Assembly: GCF_018100785.1 (NCBI RefSeq)
Contig: NZ_JAGJEC010000002.1
Location: 62,001 to 126,000 of the forward strand
DNA from: Maribacter sp. MMG018
Lineage (GTDB): Bacteria; Bacteroidota; Bacteroidia; Flavobacteriales; Flavobacteriaceae
Direction of reading: 5' to 3'
DNA: 64,000 nt
The notes beneath the pieces are model-generated. The model did no database searches. It saw only the letters and a program-made list of their open reading frames with translations, and was not told the DNA's origin. Positions 32,720 through 42,352 of this stretch are shown here, piece by piece (position 1 is the first letter of the stretch; each line of letters begins with the position of its first letter). Position numbers and translations under genes: made by a program.

Positions 32720-34615
32720 ATGTCCAAAGTAATTCCACATTCGCTTTTTACAGATTTTGATATCAATCTATTTAAAGGTGGTAAGCATTATCGTTTGTAC
32801 GAAAAGTTAGGGTCGCGTGTAATTGAGGTGGATGGAAAAAAAGGAACATATTTTGCTGTTTGGGCGCCTTCTGCCAAATCTGTTTCCGTTGTGGGGAACT
32901 TTAATGATTGGGACGCCAATGAACACAAATTAAACGTACGTTGGGATTCTAGCGGAATATGGGAAGGTTTTATACCTAATGTAGGCCATGGGGACATATA
33001 CAAGTATAAAATACAATCCAACAATAATGATATATGGACAGAAAAAGCAGATCCTTTTGCTAGGTTGTGCGAACACCCGCCAAAGACCGCCTCTATAATC
33101 CACCAAGCGGACTATGAATGGAAAGATGCCGAATGGATGGGGTATAGAAAGGATAAAAATGGATTGGATCGGCCATACTCGGTTTATGAAGTGCACTTAG
33201 GTTCATGGAAAAGAAAAAAGGACAATGACTTTTTAAGCTATACCGAACTTGCCAAAGAGCTGGTTTCCTATGTAAAGGAAATGGGGTATACCCACGTAGA
33301 GTTTATGCCGATAATGGAATACCCTTACGATCCTTCTTGGGGCTATCAATTAACGGGGTATTTTGCGCCTACTTCACGTTTTGGCACCCCTGAGGAATTT
33401 AAACTATTGGTAGACACTTTTCATCAAAACGATATTGGGGTCATTTTAGATTGGGTACCTTCCCATTTTCCTGAAGATGCACACGGACTCGGTTTTTTTG
33501 ATGGATCCCATCTGTATGAACATCCAGATCGTAGAAAAGGCTATCATCCAGACTGGAAAAGCTTAATATTTAATTACGGGCGTAACGAGGTACGGGCGTT
33601 TTTGATCAGTAACGCCATATTTTGGTTAGAACAATTTCATGTAGACGGTTTGCGTGTAGATGCCGTAGCCTCAATGTTGTATTTGGATTATTCTAGGGAA
33701 GACGGTGAATGGGAGCCTAATATTTATGGCAATAACGAGCATTTGGAAGCCATCTCGTTTATCAGGGAGCTCAATCAAGAGATATATGCAAGTTTTGAAG
33801 GGGTACAGACCATAGCCGAAGAATCTACGGCATTTGCCGGAGTATCGAAACCTGTGGATCTTGGGGGCTTAGGTTTTGGTATGAAATGGATGATGGGTTG
33901 GATGCACGATACCTTGGAGTACTTTAAGAAAGAACCGATATATAGAAAACACCATCAGAATGATCTTACTTTTAGTATGACCTATGCCTTTACCGAGAAT
34001 TTTATGCTGCCGTTTTCGCATGATGAAGTGGTCTATGGAAAACAATCGTTGGTCTATAGAATGCCCGGCGACGAGTGGCAAAGATTTGCCAATTTAAGGT
34101 TGCTGTTCGGTTATATGTTTACACACCCCGGTACCAATCTCATGTTTATGGGCGGAGAGTTCGGCCAAACCGCTGAATGGAATTTTCAGAAGAGTCTAGA
34201 TTGGCATTTGTTGAACTATGAGGTACACTCGGGAGTGCAACAATTTATAAAGGACTTGAATAAAACCTATAAAAATTCACCGGCATTATATGAAAAGCAG
34301 TTTAGTCCAGAAGGTTTTCAATGGATAGATTACAGCGATCATGAGAACTCTGTTTTGACCTATGTAAGAAAAGGGCACGATGCTAAGAACGATTTGATAG
34401 TAGCCTGCAATTTTACCCCGGTAGTTCGAGAAAATTATCGAGTAGGAATGCCTAAAAAAGGAAAGTTGAAAGAAATTTTGAACAGTGATGCTACAAAATA
34501 TGGAGGGTCCGGATTGTTGAACCATGATATAAAAACGTCTTCGATAGCATGGCACGGACATCCAAGGTCTATAGAAATAACAATTCCGCCATTGGGTATT
34601 GTTATTTTAAAATAG
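32720..34615 (+). CDS. glgB: 1,4-alpha-glucan branching enzyme
   Basis: 631 residues. An N-terminal CBM48 domain (TYFAVWAPSAKSVSVVGNFN) precedes a GH13 barrel: YTHVEFMPIMEYPYDPSWGY, the nucleophile Asp in GLRVDAVASMLYLDYSR near 313, the acid Glu in TIAEES near 366 and the stabiliser in PFSHDEVVYGK; a C-terminal beta domain ends the protein. It makes alpha-1,6 branches in glycogen. Length matches single-CBM48 GlgB proteins. No glgA or glgC is present in the window, but a GH31 alpha-glucosidase follows after 99 bp. Confidence 0.95.
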   Translation: MSKVIPHSLFTDFDINLFKGGKHYRLYEKLGSRVIEVDGKKGTYFAVWAPSAKSVSVVGNFNDWDANEHKLNVRWDSSGIWEGFIPNVGHGDIYKYKIQSNNNDIWTEKADPFARLCEHPPKTASIIHQADYEWKDAEWMGYRKDKNGLDRPYSVYEVHLGSWKRKKDNDFLSYTELAKELVSYVKEMGYTHVEFMPIMEYPYDPSWGYQLTGYFAPTSRFGTPEEFKLLVDTFHQNDIGVILDWVPSHFPEDAHGLGFFDGSHLYEHPDRRKGYHPDWKSLIFNYGRNEVRAFLISNAIFWLEQFHVDGLRVDAVASMLYLDYSREDGEWEPNIYGNNEHLEAISFIRELNQEIYASFEGVQTIAEESTAFAGVSKPVDLGGLGFGMKWMMGWMHDTLEYFKKEPIYRKHHQNDLTFSMTYAFTENFMLPFSHDEVVYGKQSLVYRMPGDEWQRFANLRLLFGYMFTHPGTNLMFMGGEFGQTAEWNFQKSLDWHLLNYEVHSGVQQFIKDLNKTYKNSPALYEKQFSPEGFQWIDYSDHENSVLTYVRKGHDAKNDLIVACNFTPVVRENYRVGMPKKGKLKEILNSDATKYGGSGLLNHDIKTSSIAWHGHPRSIEITIPPLGIVILK

Positions 34616-34714
34616 GGTAAAATAGAATTATTTCAGTAGCGTACGATTGCACTGTTAATATTTCGTTTTTAAAGGTTATTGTCCTTCTTTTGCGGATATC
34701 AAAATTCTAAAGTT

Positions 34715-37114
34715 ATGATTACAAATACGGAATTGGAATATAAGGGTAATCTTTACCCTAATCATATAGTCGATTTTTATCAAGACAACGACAAATTATA
34801 TTTTACTACCGAGAACGGGGTCATACTTCAGATAACTATTTTAAGGGGAAGTGTCATACGCTTTAGGTATGCTACCAATCATATTTTTGAACCGGACTTT
34901 TCCTATGCCATAGACCCCGAGGCTACTATGGGCTACAGTACATTGGAGGTTGTAGAGAATGATACCGATTATGTGATAAGAACGGCCAGGGTAAGTATTT
35001 TGGTTGATAAGAGCAGTTTACGTACACAGGTTTCAGACCTGGAAGGGAATATTATAAATGAAGATGAACTCGGTTTTCACTGGGAGGAAAACTACGAGTA
35101 TGGTGGTAACACGGTTAAAATGAGTAAAATTACCCAGACCGGTGAAAGCTTTTTCGGAATGGGCGATAAGGCCGTTCACAGTAATTTAAAGGGAAAGCGT
35201 GTTCAGAATTGGGTAATGGACCAATATGCCTATGGCAAAGACCAAGATCCATTGTACAAGGCCATACCATTTTATATAGGGTTGAACAAGGGCAAGGCAT
35301 ATGGTATTTTCTTTGATAATAGTTTTAGAACACATTTCGACTTCGCCCATGAAAAAAGGAATACGACCAGTTTTTGGGCCGATGGCGGCGAAATGAATTA
35401 TTATTTTTGTTACGGCCCAAGTATGTCAAATGTTGTGTCTGCCTATTCAAGTTTAACCGGCACTCCAGAACTTCCTCCGTTATGGGCGTTGGGCTTCCAT
35501 CAATCCAAATGGAGTTATTACCCAGAGAGTAACGTAAAGGAAATTACCAGACAGTTTAGAGAGCTCCGTATTCCGTGCGATGCCATTTATTTGGATATAG
35601 ATTACATGGATGGTTTTAGATGCTTTACTTGGGATAAAAATCATTTTCCCGATCCAAAAAGAATGGTAAGCGAGCTAGAGGAAGAGGGTTTCAAGACTGT
35701 AGTAATGATCGATCCGGGCATTAAGATAGATCGCGATTATTGGGTGTATAGGGAAGCCTTGGAAAACGATTATTTCTGCAAACGTGGTGATGGCCCGTTA
35801 ATGCAGGGCAAAGTATGGCCGGGAGAATGTAATTTTCCAGATTTTACAAATCCTAAAGTAAGGGAATGGTGGGCCGAGCTGTACAAAGAATTTATGTCCG
35901 ATATAGGGGTGCATGCCGTTTGGAACGATATGAACGAGCCCGCGGTAATGGAAGTGCCCAGCAAGACGGCCCCTTTAGATACTAGACATGATTATGATGG
36001 CCACCCCTGTACACATAGAAAGGCACACAATATTTATGGAATGCAGATGGTACGTGCCACTTATGAGGGGGTAAAAAAATATGTGTATCCCAAAAGACCC
36101 TTTGTAATTACAAGGGCGGCATTTTCTGGAACACAAAGATATTCTTCTACCTGGACCGGTGATAATGTGGCGACTTGGGAGCATCTATGGATCGCGAATG
36201 TTCAAATGCAGCGTATGTGTATGAGCGGCTACTCTTTTGTTGGTTCCGATATTGGCGGGTTTGCCGAACAACCCAATGGAGAATTGTTCTTAAGATGGGT
36301 TCAATTGGGTATATTTCATCCATTTTGTAGGGTACACTCCAGTGGTGATCATGGTGATCAAGAACCGTGGTCGTTTGGTTCAGAAATTACTGATATCGTA
36401 CGGAAGTTTATAGAGATCAGATATCAATTGTTGCCATATCTGTATACCATGTTCTATAAATACAGCAAAGAGTATGTGCCAATGTTAAAGCCATTGGTGT
36501 TTTTTGATCAAGAAGATGCCCAAACACATTTTAGAACCGACGAGTTTATATTTGGGGATCAAATTTTGGTATGTCCGATCCAAGAGCCGAATGCTCAGGG
36601 AAGAAGAATGTATTTTCCAAAAGGAAGATGGTATGATTTTTGGACAGATGATATACTGGATGGGGGAAAAGAACGATGGATACAGGCAGATATAGATACG
36701 ATTCCCGTTTATGTAATTGAGGGGTCCATTATACCTAAATATCCCGTTCAACAGTATGTAGGCGAATTGGAGATAAAAGAACTTGTCTTGGAAACCTATT
36801 TTAAGATAGGGGTAGAAACTTCGATGGTATATGAAGACGCCCAAGACGGTTATGATTATAAGAAAGGACGATACTCGTTAAGAAACTTTAAATTAACGGG
36901 AAAAGATAATTCCTTGACCATTCAGCAATTTAAGGACGGCAGTTTTGTAACGCAATATGAAACTTTGAAATTTAATTTTCATGGGCTGCCTTTTGAGATC
37001 GGAAGAATTCAGATAGATAATGAAGAAGTACCTTTAGAGTCGGTTTTATCAGATGAGGACAATGCATTGCATATTGACAAAAATTTTACGCTTTTGCATC
37101 TAATGGCAAAATAA
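34715..37114 (+). CDS. GH31 family alpha-glucosidase
   Basis: The ATG at 34715 (MITNTELEYKGNL) is preferred; the frame is open twelve codons further upstream. About 799 residues: an N-terminal galactose-mutarotase-like beta domain (about 1-220), a GH31 barrel with the nucleophile Asp in VWNDMNEPAVME near 403, the acid/base Asp in WTGDNVATWEHLW near 482 and SDIGGFAEQPNGELF, then C-terminal beta domains. There is no signal peptide, so it is cytoplasmic and likely removes terminal glucose from maltodextrin or glycogen. It probably works with GlgB in glucan storage and turnover. Confidence 0.93.
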   Translation: MITNTELEYKGNLYPNHIVDFYQDNDKLYFTTENGVILQITILRGSVIRFRYATNHIFEPDFSYAIDPEATMGYSTLEVVENDTDYVIRTARVSILVDKSSLRTQVSDLEGNIINEDELGFHWEENYEYGGNTVKMSKITQTGESFFGMGDKAVHSNLKGKRVQNWVMDQYAYGKDQDPLYKAIPFYIGLNKGKAYGIFFDNSFRTHFDFAHEKRNTTSFWADGGEMNYYFCYGPSMSNVVSAYSSLTGTPELPPLWALGFHQSKWSYYPESNVKEITRQFRELRIPCDAIYLDIDYMDGFRCFTWDKNHFPDPKRMVSELEEEGFKTVVMIDPGIKIDRDYWVYREALENDYFCKRGDGPLMQGKVWPGECNFPDFTNPKVREWWAELYKEFMSDIGVHAVWNDMNEPAVMEVPSKTAPLDTRHDYDGHPCTHRKAHNIYGMQMVRATYEGVKKYVYPKRPFVITRAAFSGTQRYSSTWTGDNVATWEHLWIANVQMQRMCMSGYSFVGSDIGGFAEQPNGELFLRWVQLGIFHPFCRVHSSGDHGDQEPWSFGSEITDIVRKFIEIRYQLLPYLYTMFYKYSKEYVPMLKPLVFFDQEDAQTHFRTDEFIFGDQILVCPIQEPNAQGRRMYFPKGRWYDFWTDDILDGGKERWIQADIDTIPVYVIEGSIIPKYPVQQYVGELEIKELVLETYFKIGVETSMVYEDAQDGYDYKKGRYSLRNFKLTGKDNSLTIQQFKDGSFVTQYETLKFNFHGLPFEIGRIQIDNEEVPLESVLSDEDNALHIDKNFTLLHLMAK

Positions 37115-37153
37115 TATTTTCGTAATTTTCAGCCCTTTTTAAACACAATAACC

Positions 37154-37963
37154 ATGAGAAAATCACTTTTAGCACTAGGTCTTTTGCTGGCTGTTTCAGC
37201 CTGCAAGGTCAACCCTTTTACAGGGCAAAAAACATTGAATTTTTATCCTAACAGTCAAATATTTCCAACAGCGTTTGCCCAATATGATCAGTTTTTGGGC
37301 GAGAATAAGGTAATAACCGGTACCAGCGAAGCCCATATGATCACCAGGGTAGGGCAACGTATATCGGCCGCTGCCGAGCGTTGGTTGTCGGCAAATGGCT
37401 ATCCTGGGTATTTAAGCGATTATAAATGGGAGTATAATTTGGTAGATGACGAAACTGTGAATGCATGGTGTATGCCAGGAGGTAAAATTGTTTTCTATAC
37501 CGGTATATTGCCTATAACACAGACAGAAACAGGGGTCGCAGTTGTAATGGGGCACGAAGTTGCACATGCATTGGCGGATCATGGAGCTCAACGTATGAGT
37601 GCCGGTACTTTACAACAGGTAGGTGCCGTAGCGGGCAATGTCGCCATAAAAGATGATAAGGCCTTAAGTATTTTTAACCAAGCCTATGGTGTTGGATCTC
37701 AGTATTTGGGTATGCTTCCGTTTAGTAGAAGTCATGAGACCGAGGCGGATCGGATTGGATTACAGATTATGGCAATCGCAGGATATGACCCTTACGAAGC
37801 GGCCGAATTATGGAAAAGAATGAAAGCAAATAGTGGAGGAGAGGCTCCACCAGAGTTCATGAGTACGCACCCATCTAACGATACAAGAATAAACAACCTT
37901 ACTGTTTGGGCGCCCGAAGCAGCGGCGGAAGCGGCCAAATTTGGTGTTACCAGTTTTAAATAA
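37154..37963 (+). CDS. M48 family metallopeptidase lipoprotein
   Basis: 269 residues with a lipobox at Cys17 (LLAVSAC). The zinc motif is MGHEVAHALADHG near residues 133-145, the third ligand Glu is in SHETEADRIGLQIM. This is the periplasmic Oma1/LoiP-BepA-like branch of M48, which degrades or helps assemble outer-membrane proteins; there are no TPR repeats. It is followed by a hairpin and then the UMF1 transporter gene. The upstream TAATTTTC is one mismatch from the -7 consensus. Confidence 0.93.
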   Translation: MRKSLLALGLLLAVSACKVNPFTGQKTLNFYPNSQIFPTAFAQYDQFLGENKVITGTSEAHMITRVGQRISAAAERWLSANGYPGYLSDYKWEYNLVDDETVNAWCMPGGKIVFYTGILPITQTETGVAVVMGHEVAHALADHGAQRMSAGTLQQVGAVAGNVAIKDDKALSIFNQAYGVGSQYLGMLPFSRSHETEADRIGLQIMAIAGYDPYEAAELWKRMKANSGGEAPPEFMSTHPSNDTRINNLTVWAPEAAAEAAKFGVTSFK

Positions 37964-37986
37964 ACAAACCTTTATTGTATATTGAG

Positions 37987-38010
37987 GCCGTTCTAAAAGA
38001 ACGGCTTTAT
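37987..38010 (+). terminator. Hairpin terminator between the M48 and UMF1 genes
   Basis: GCCGTTCT (37987-37994) pairs with AGAACGGC (37998-38005) around AAA and is followed by TTTATT. It is short of a full T-run but well placed 24 bp after the stop; partial read-through into the transporter gene is possible. Confidence 0.7.
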
Positions 38011-38021
38011 TATTTATTAGA

Positions 38022-39338
38022 ATGTCCAAAGCATTAGTATTAAAAGGGAGTAAAAAATTATTGAACGCTTGGGCTTTCTACGATTGGGCCAATTCTGTAT
38101 ATAGTCTGGTCATTTCCTCCGCCGTTTTTCCGATATTTTATGGAGCTTTGTTTCGTGTTGCCGAGATAGAAAAGGTAACCGTTTTTGGGGGTGAAATAGC
38201 ACGCGCTCCACTAATCAGTTATACCACTTCCCTTGCTTTTATATTTATTGCCATTATTACCCCGCTGATTTCTGGGGTAGCGGATTATCTGGGAAACAAA
38301 AAGATCTTCATGAAGTTTTTTTGTTATCTGGGGGGGCTTTCATGTATTGGTCTATATTGGTTCTCATTAGAGAATATTTATATAGGCTTATTGTGCTACT
38401 TTTTGGGCTTAGTGGGTTTTTGGGTAAGTTTTGCCATTAATAATTCGTATTTGCCGGATGTAGCTTTCCCCGAACAACAAGATGCGATCAGTGCAAAAGG
38501 CTTTTCGTTAGGGTATGTAGGCAGTGTTTTGTTGCTCATCGTTAACCTTGCCATGATCATGAACCCGAGCCTATTCGGTATAATTACGGATGTGAACGGT
38601 ATTGCCGAGGTAAAGGCCATGAAATATTCGTTCGTTTCGGTAGGTATTTGGTGGATCGTTTTTGCTCAATACAGCTTTTATTATTTACCGGAAGGAAACA
38701 AACGAGAAGGAAACCGTACACATATAATTTTAAACGGTTTTAAAGAGTTGAGGTCGGTATGGCATCAATTGGGGGGGCAAGTTCATCTAAAACGCTATTT
38801 AGGCGCTTTTTTTGTTTATAGCATGGCGGTACAGACCGTAATGCTGATAGCTACTTATTTTGGGGAAGAGGAGATCCAATGGGGAACCGATTCAGAACGT
38901 ACCACGGGTCTTATCGTGAGTATTCTGGTAATTCAGATAGTAGCTATCCTAGGGGCTTCAGTTACCGCATGGGCATCAAAGAATTTTGGTAATATTATAA
39001 CCTTGGTAGTCGTGAACGGTCTATGGGTGTCTATATGTATTTATGCTTATTTTGTAATTACCCCTGTTGATTTTTACATAGCGGCCGGTTGTGTCGGCCT
39101 TGTTATGGGGGGTATACAGGCATTATCGCGATCAACGTATTCTAAGTTTATACCGCCGACAAAAGATACCGCTTCTTTTTTTAGCTTTTATGATGTGGCA
39201 GAAAAAATAGGTATAGTAATAGGTACTTTTATATATGGGTTTATAGCGCAGTATACCGGTAGCATGCGCAATGCCATTATCTTTTTGGGTATATTTTTCT
39301 TGGCGGGTATGCTCATGCTCTTTAGGGTTAAGAAATAA
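38022..39338 (+). CDS. MFS transporter of the UMF1 / Atg22-like family
   Basis: 438 residues with about twelve hydrophobic segments. The signature WAFYDWANSVYSLVISSAVFP at the N-terminus and the ALSRSTYSKFIPPTKDTASF loop near 370 are typical of UMF1 (vacuole-effluxer-like) proteins. Yeast Atg22 members export amino acids; the bacterial substrates are unknown. Probably in the inner membrane. A stem-loop directly follows the stop codon. Confidence 0.9.
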   Translation: MSKALVLKGSKKLLNAWAFYDWANSVYSLVISSAVFPIFYGALFRVAEIEKVTVFGGEIARAPLISYTTSLAFIFIAIITPLISGVADYLGNKKIFMKFFCYLGGLSCIGLYWFSLENIYIGLLCYFLGLVGFWVSFAINNSYLPDVAFPEQQDAISAKGFSLGYVGSVLLLIVNLAMIMNPSLFGIITDVNGIAEVKAMKYSFVSVGIWWIVFAQYSFYYLPEGNKREGNRTHIILNGFKELRSVWHQLGGQVHLKRYLGAFFVYSMAVQTVMLIATYFGEEEIQWGTDSERTTGLIVSILVIQIVAILGASVTAWASKNFGNIITLVVVNGLWVSICIYAYFVITPVDFYIAAGCVGLVMGGIQALSRSTYSKFIPPTKDTASFFSFYDVAEKIGIVIGTFIYGFIAQYTGSMRNAIIFLGIFFLAGMLMLFRVKK

Positions 39339-39340
39339 AA

Positions 39341-39362
39341 AGCCCCTTAAAAATAAGGGGCT
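39341..39362. terminator. Hairpin between convergent UMF1 and DUF2807 genes
   Basis: AGCCCCTTA (39341-39349) pairs with TAAGGGGCT (39354-39362) around four A. On the minus strand it is followed by TTTTATTTC, so it terminates the DUF2807 gene, and it may also end the UMF1 transcript. Confidence 0.8.
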
Positions 39363-39392
39363 CTACAGTTATCGATTGTTCGTTGATTTGAT

Positions 39393-40118
39393 TTAACCTT
39401 TTGAGATGTCTCCAGATCCAGAAGTTTTGGTATCTAGTTTAGTGGGGTTGCCCCTATATGTAATATCCCCAGACCCTGAGACCCGAGCTTTTAATGTTTT
39501 ATTGGCGGTTACCTTAATATCTGCAGAACCGGATACGGTGGCATTTACATTGTCGGCCTCCATATCAAAGGCCTTTATGTCTCCACTACCGGAGATGGTC
39601 GCTTCAAAGTCTTGGGTGCTTCCGCTCAGGGTAATATCGCCCGAACCTGACATACTTGCACTTAAAGATTGTGTATCTACTTTTAAGGTGATGTCTCCGG
39701 ATCCGGACATGGCAGTACTTAAGTTATTTCCTTTGATGGTGGTTTTGCTTACAATATCTCCCGAACCGGATAAAGAAATGGCATCGATCTTTTCTATCGG
39801 AACGGTAATACGTATGCCATTGTTCCAATTAGATGGTTTAAGATTGACACCTTTTTTTGTTTTGATGACCAGTTTTCCACTTTTTACTTCGGTAACGATA
39901 TATTCCAAAAGATTGGATTCTCCCTCTAAAGTAATGTTACCTTCATTACCATCTACCAGATCCACATCGAACCATCCAGAAACGGCAATTGCGTCATAAT
40001 CTGCGGTAGATCTATCAATAGTTACATTTTCCCCGTTTCCTTTTATGGATTTTCCCCATTGGCCGGCACATGATACCGTAATTGCAAATACAAATAATAG
40101 TGTTGTGACTTTTTTCAT
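39393..40118 (-). CDS. Head-GIN (DUF2807) beta-helix lipoprotein
   Basis: 241 residues with a lipobox at Cys17 (AITVSC). From residue about 30 the protein is a DUF2807 (putative autotransporter adhesin, head GIN) right-handed beta-helix. The SGSGDI motif occurs seven times (one as SGSADI) at intervals of about 18-20 residues, each corresponding to a turn of the helix. The first turn reads DYDAIAVSGWFDVDLVDG. It should lie in the periplasm or at the surface. It closes an operon led by an ECF sigma factor and is expected to be part of that regulon. Confidence 0.85.
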   Translation of the reverse strand: MKKVTTLLFVFAITVSCAGQWGKSIKGNGENVTIDRSTADYDAIAVSGWFDVDLVDGNEGNITLEGESNLLEYIVTEVKSGKLVIKTKKGVNLKPSNWNNGIRITVPIEKIDAISLSGSGDIVSKTTIKGNNLSTAMSGSGDITLKVDTQSLSASMSGSGDITLSGSTQDFEATISGSGDIKAFDMEADNVNATVSGSADIKVTANKTLKARVSGSGDITYRGNPTKLDTKTSGSGDISKG

Positions 40119-40162
40119 TTTATATTGATTTAATACTGAAAAGATTCAGCTTTTGATTGATA

Positions 40163-41257
40163 TTAATTTTTGGTAAAACTTATGCCCCCATAGTCGCTGT
40201 CTAGGGTGATCCTGTTGCCACTTCCTTGGCTTCCGTAGTATCCTTCGTAGTGCTTAGAAGAGGATTTTTCTATACTTATGTTTATTTCAAAATCATCTTT
40301 TCCCTTTACTCCTGCATAGCTGGTGGTGATATCAAAATCGAAATGATAATTAGGGTTATAACCGATCTTTACGCCGGTATAATCGGTTCTAATGGAAACA
40401 TTACCTGCATCTTCTGCCAATTCGTTTATCCGTATGGATCCATAATCGGAAACAATATCCACATTACCGTGTATTGTACCCATTTTCACCGTAATGTAAT
40501 CTCCGTTCCCTTTTACGTTGTTTACTTCTTCTACTTCCATTTTGCCATAGTCACTAGTGTACTCCAGATTCTCCATTTTTCCCACTCGGGCATTGGTATA
40601 ATCAGAGTTAATGATAAGGTTTCCTGCTTTTTCTATGGTAAAGCCAGAGTAATCTGCTCTGATCTCTCCGCTATTTATATAAGCAATACTGGAATTGGAG
40701 GTGTAATCGAAATTTAATTGATTGTTACGGCCTCTTAGTTCGCCAATTTCCAATCTGCCATAATCGCAACTTATTTTTGCGTGTCCATCTATGCGGTCCA
40801 AGATAATGTTGCCATAATCATTGTCTAGATTTATGCTGTTCTTGACCGGCAGTTTAATGGTGTAGTTGATTTGCATGTTTACATTATTGTTGTTGCCCCA
40901 GTTCCAGCCCCAGCCACTTTTTCTGTTATTGAAGATGGTTTCGGCGGAAACCATGCTTTTGCTGGCTTCGAACGATACCGATATATCGTCTAGTTTTCGC
41001 TGTACTTTTTCCTCGTTGTTACCATTGGTCTTTATATGTACCTCTATCATTATTCTATTTTCGTTCCAAGAGGTAATGGTAAGGTTGCCATAATTGTTGT
41101 CTACTTTTAACAGGGCGTCCGAATTTACGTTAAACTCTTTCTTGATCGTTTTTTCTTTGGTGTACTTGCCACGTAGCTTGCCGTCATGGGCCAATAATAA
41201 TCCCGGACTTAGTAATAGGATCAGTAGGCTGTATTTAAATAGTAAAGTTTTCATCAT
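40163..41257 (-). CDS. DUF4097-like exported beta-helix protein
   Basis: 364 residues with a signal peptide ending near residue 23 (SPGLLLAHDG). The mature protein has repeated beta turns built on DYGNI/DYGSI/DYTGV motifs (for example KVDNNYGNLTITSW, LDNDYGNIILDRI, VSDYGSIRINEL, RTDYTGVKIGY), the hallmark of DUF4097-type putative adhesins. The WGWNWGNNNNVN insertion is unusual. It overlaps the anti-sigma gene by 20-23 bp and lies 44 bp before the DUF2807 gene, so all are one operon. Function unknown; probably an envelope structural or sensing protein. Confidence 0.8.
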   Translation of the reverse strand: MMKTLLFKYSLLILLLSPGLLLAHDGKLRGKYTKEKTIKKEFNVNSDALLKVDNNYGNLTITSWNENRIMIEVHIKTNGNNEEKVQRKLDDISVSFEASKSMVSAETIFNNRKSGWGWNWGNNNNVNMQINYTIKLPVKNSINLDNDYGNIILDRIDGHAKISCDYGRLEIGELRGRNNQLNFDYTSNSSIAYINSGEIRADYSGFTIEKAGNLIINSDYTNARVGKMENLEYTSDYGKMEVEEVNNVKGNGDYITVKMGTIHGNVDIVSDYGSIRINELAEDAGNVSIRTDYTGVKIGYNPNYHFDFDITTSYAGVKGKDDFEINISIEKSSSKHYEGYYGSQGSGNRITLDSDYGGISFTKN

Positions 41258-41798
41258 TATAATTCTTTAGATTTTTAATTGTTTCGATTTGACTCAAAAC
41301 ATCATTCAATAAATCAATTCTTGTTTGAAAGTTGGTGATCATTGCACTTAAGATCAATTTGCTGTTGCCACCTTTTATCAGTTCTTTTTCTAAATTTTGA
41401 TAGTCTGTTTCCAATGTTTTCAACTGCACCATGGTATCGGAAATAATTTTCTTGGTTTCCGGGGTCTCTTCGGCTTCCAGTTCCTTTACCTGCTCTTCTA
41501 TTAAACTTGCAAAATAAAACTGACTTTTGGCAACTTCGGGCGAAATCTCCGCTACTTGGTTTTCTAGGCTCGTATTGCTGTTTAGTTGACCATATGCCAG
41601 ACCAAGAAGTATGGCTATCGAAGCTGCAATGGATAACGGTTTCCATAACCAAGATTTTTTCTTAGTTACGGTAGTGGCCTTTTCTCCTGTGCTGTTCAAT
41701 TTTTCTAAAAATCGCATTTGATGCCCTTTAGCGGGTTCTTCAGTATCAAAGGCACCTTGCATATTTTTAAACAGTTCTTCTAAATTGTCCTTTTCCAT
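41235..41798 (-). CDS. Probable anti-sigma factor, single-pass membrane protein
   Basis: The ATG at 41798 overlaps the sigma stop by one base (TGATG); the frame also has a TTG one codon earlier. 187 residues: a cytoplasmic N-terminus (EELFKNMQGAFDTEEPAKGHQMRFLEKL), one membrane segment near 51-66 (PLSIAASIAILLGLAYG) and an extracytoplasmic helical region (EEQVKELEAEETPETKK). No HxxxCxxC zinc motif is seen. The arrangement and topology are those of membrane anti-sigma factors that hold the neighbouring sigma factor at the membrane. Confidence 0.75.
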   Translation of the reverse strand: MEKDNLEELFKNMQGAFDTEEPAKGHQMRFLEKLNSTGEKATTVTKKKSWLWKPLSIAASIAILLGLAYGQLNSNTSLENQVAEISPEVAKSQFYFASLIEEQVKELEAEETPETKKIISDTMVQLKTLETDYQNLEKELIKGGNSKLILSAMITNFQTRIDLLNDVLSQIETIKNLKNYNDENFTI

Positions 41799-42352
41799 CA
41801 ATTAGCTGTTAACAATTGTTTTCTTAAACTTTCTTTTGCCCTAGAGATCGTAGTTCTGCAATTGGCATAACTTAAATTCATTATAGCACATATTTCTTCA
41901 TAGTCGTATCCTTCTACTAAATGTAAGGTCAAAGAAATTCTGTAATTATCTTTTAGACGTTTCATGGTTTCCATCACTTTTTGAGCCTTTTGTTCCGTAA
42001 ACACATGATCCGAAGTAATTTCATCATTATCTTCGACCTTGTACATTATATCATTTAGGGCAACTTCATTTTTTTTCTGTTGCTTTTTGTAATGATAAAT
42101 ACTGTTGTTTATTACAATTCGCTTAAGCCAGGCACCGAAAGTTACTTCACCTTTGAAAGTATGCAGTTTCGTAAACGCGTTTAAAAACGATTCTTGCATA
42201 ATGTCTTCAGCTTCCGCACTATCTTTTACAATACGTAAAGCAGTGTTGTACATAGCTTTGTAATATCGATTGTAAACCTCTAGTTGCGCACTTCGCTTAC
42301 CTTCCATGCACGATTGCAACAATGCATCAATATGTACTTTTCTTTGGCTCAA
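41798..42352 (-). CDS. ECF-type RNA polymerase sigma factor (adhesin operon)
   Basis: 184 residues. Region 2: YNRYYKAMYNTALRIVKDSA and EDIMQESFLNAFTKLHTFKG, then FGAWLKRIVINNSIYHYKK; region 4: YRISLTLHLVEGYDYEEICAIMNLSYANCRTTISRAKESLRK. The frame opens with TTG at 42352 (MSQRKVHIDALLQSCMEGKR); no ATG is available upstream, and the next ATG (at 42307) would cut into the first sigma helix, so TTG initiation is plausible. It heads the operon with the anti-sigma, DUF4097 and DUF2807 genes and probably directs its own transcription. Confidence 0.9.
   Translation of the reverse strand: MSQRKVHIDALLQSCMEGKRSAQLEVYNRYYKAMYNTALRIVKDSAEAEDIMQESFLNAFTKLHTFKGEVTFGAWLKRIVINNSIYHYKKQQKKNEVALNDIMYKVEDNDEITSDHVFTEQKAQKVMETMKRLKDNYRISLTLHLVEGYDYEEICAIMNLSYANCRTTISRAKESLRKQLLTAN

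Noticed and set aside
39400-39800. Regular repeats suggesting a tandem DNA array or CRISPR
   Set aside because: The repeats are the coding turns of the SGSGDI beta-helix, with synonymous variation and no spacer structure.
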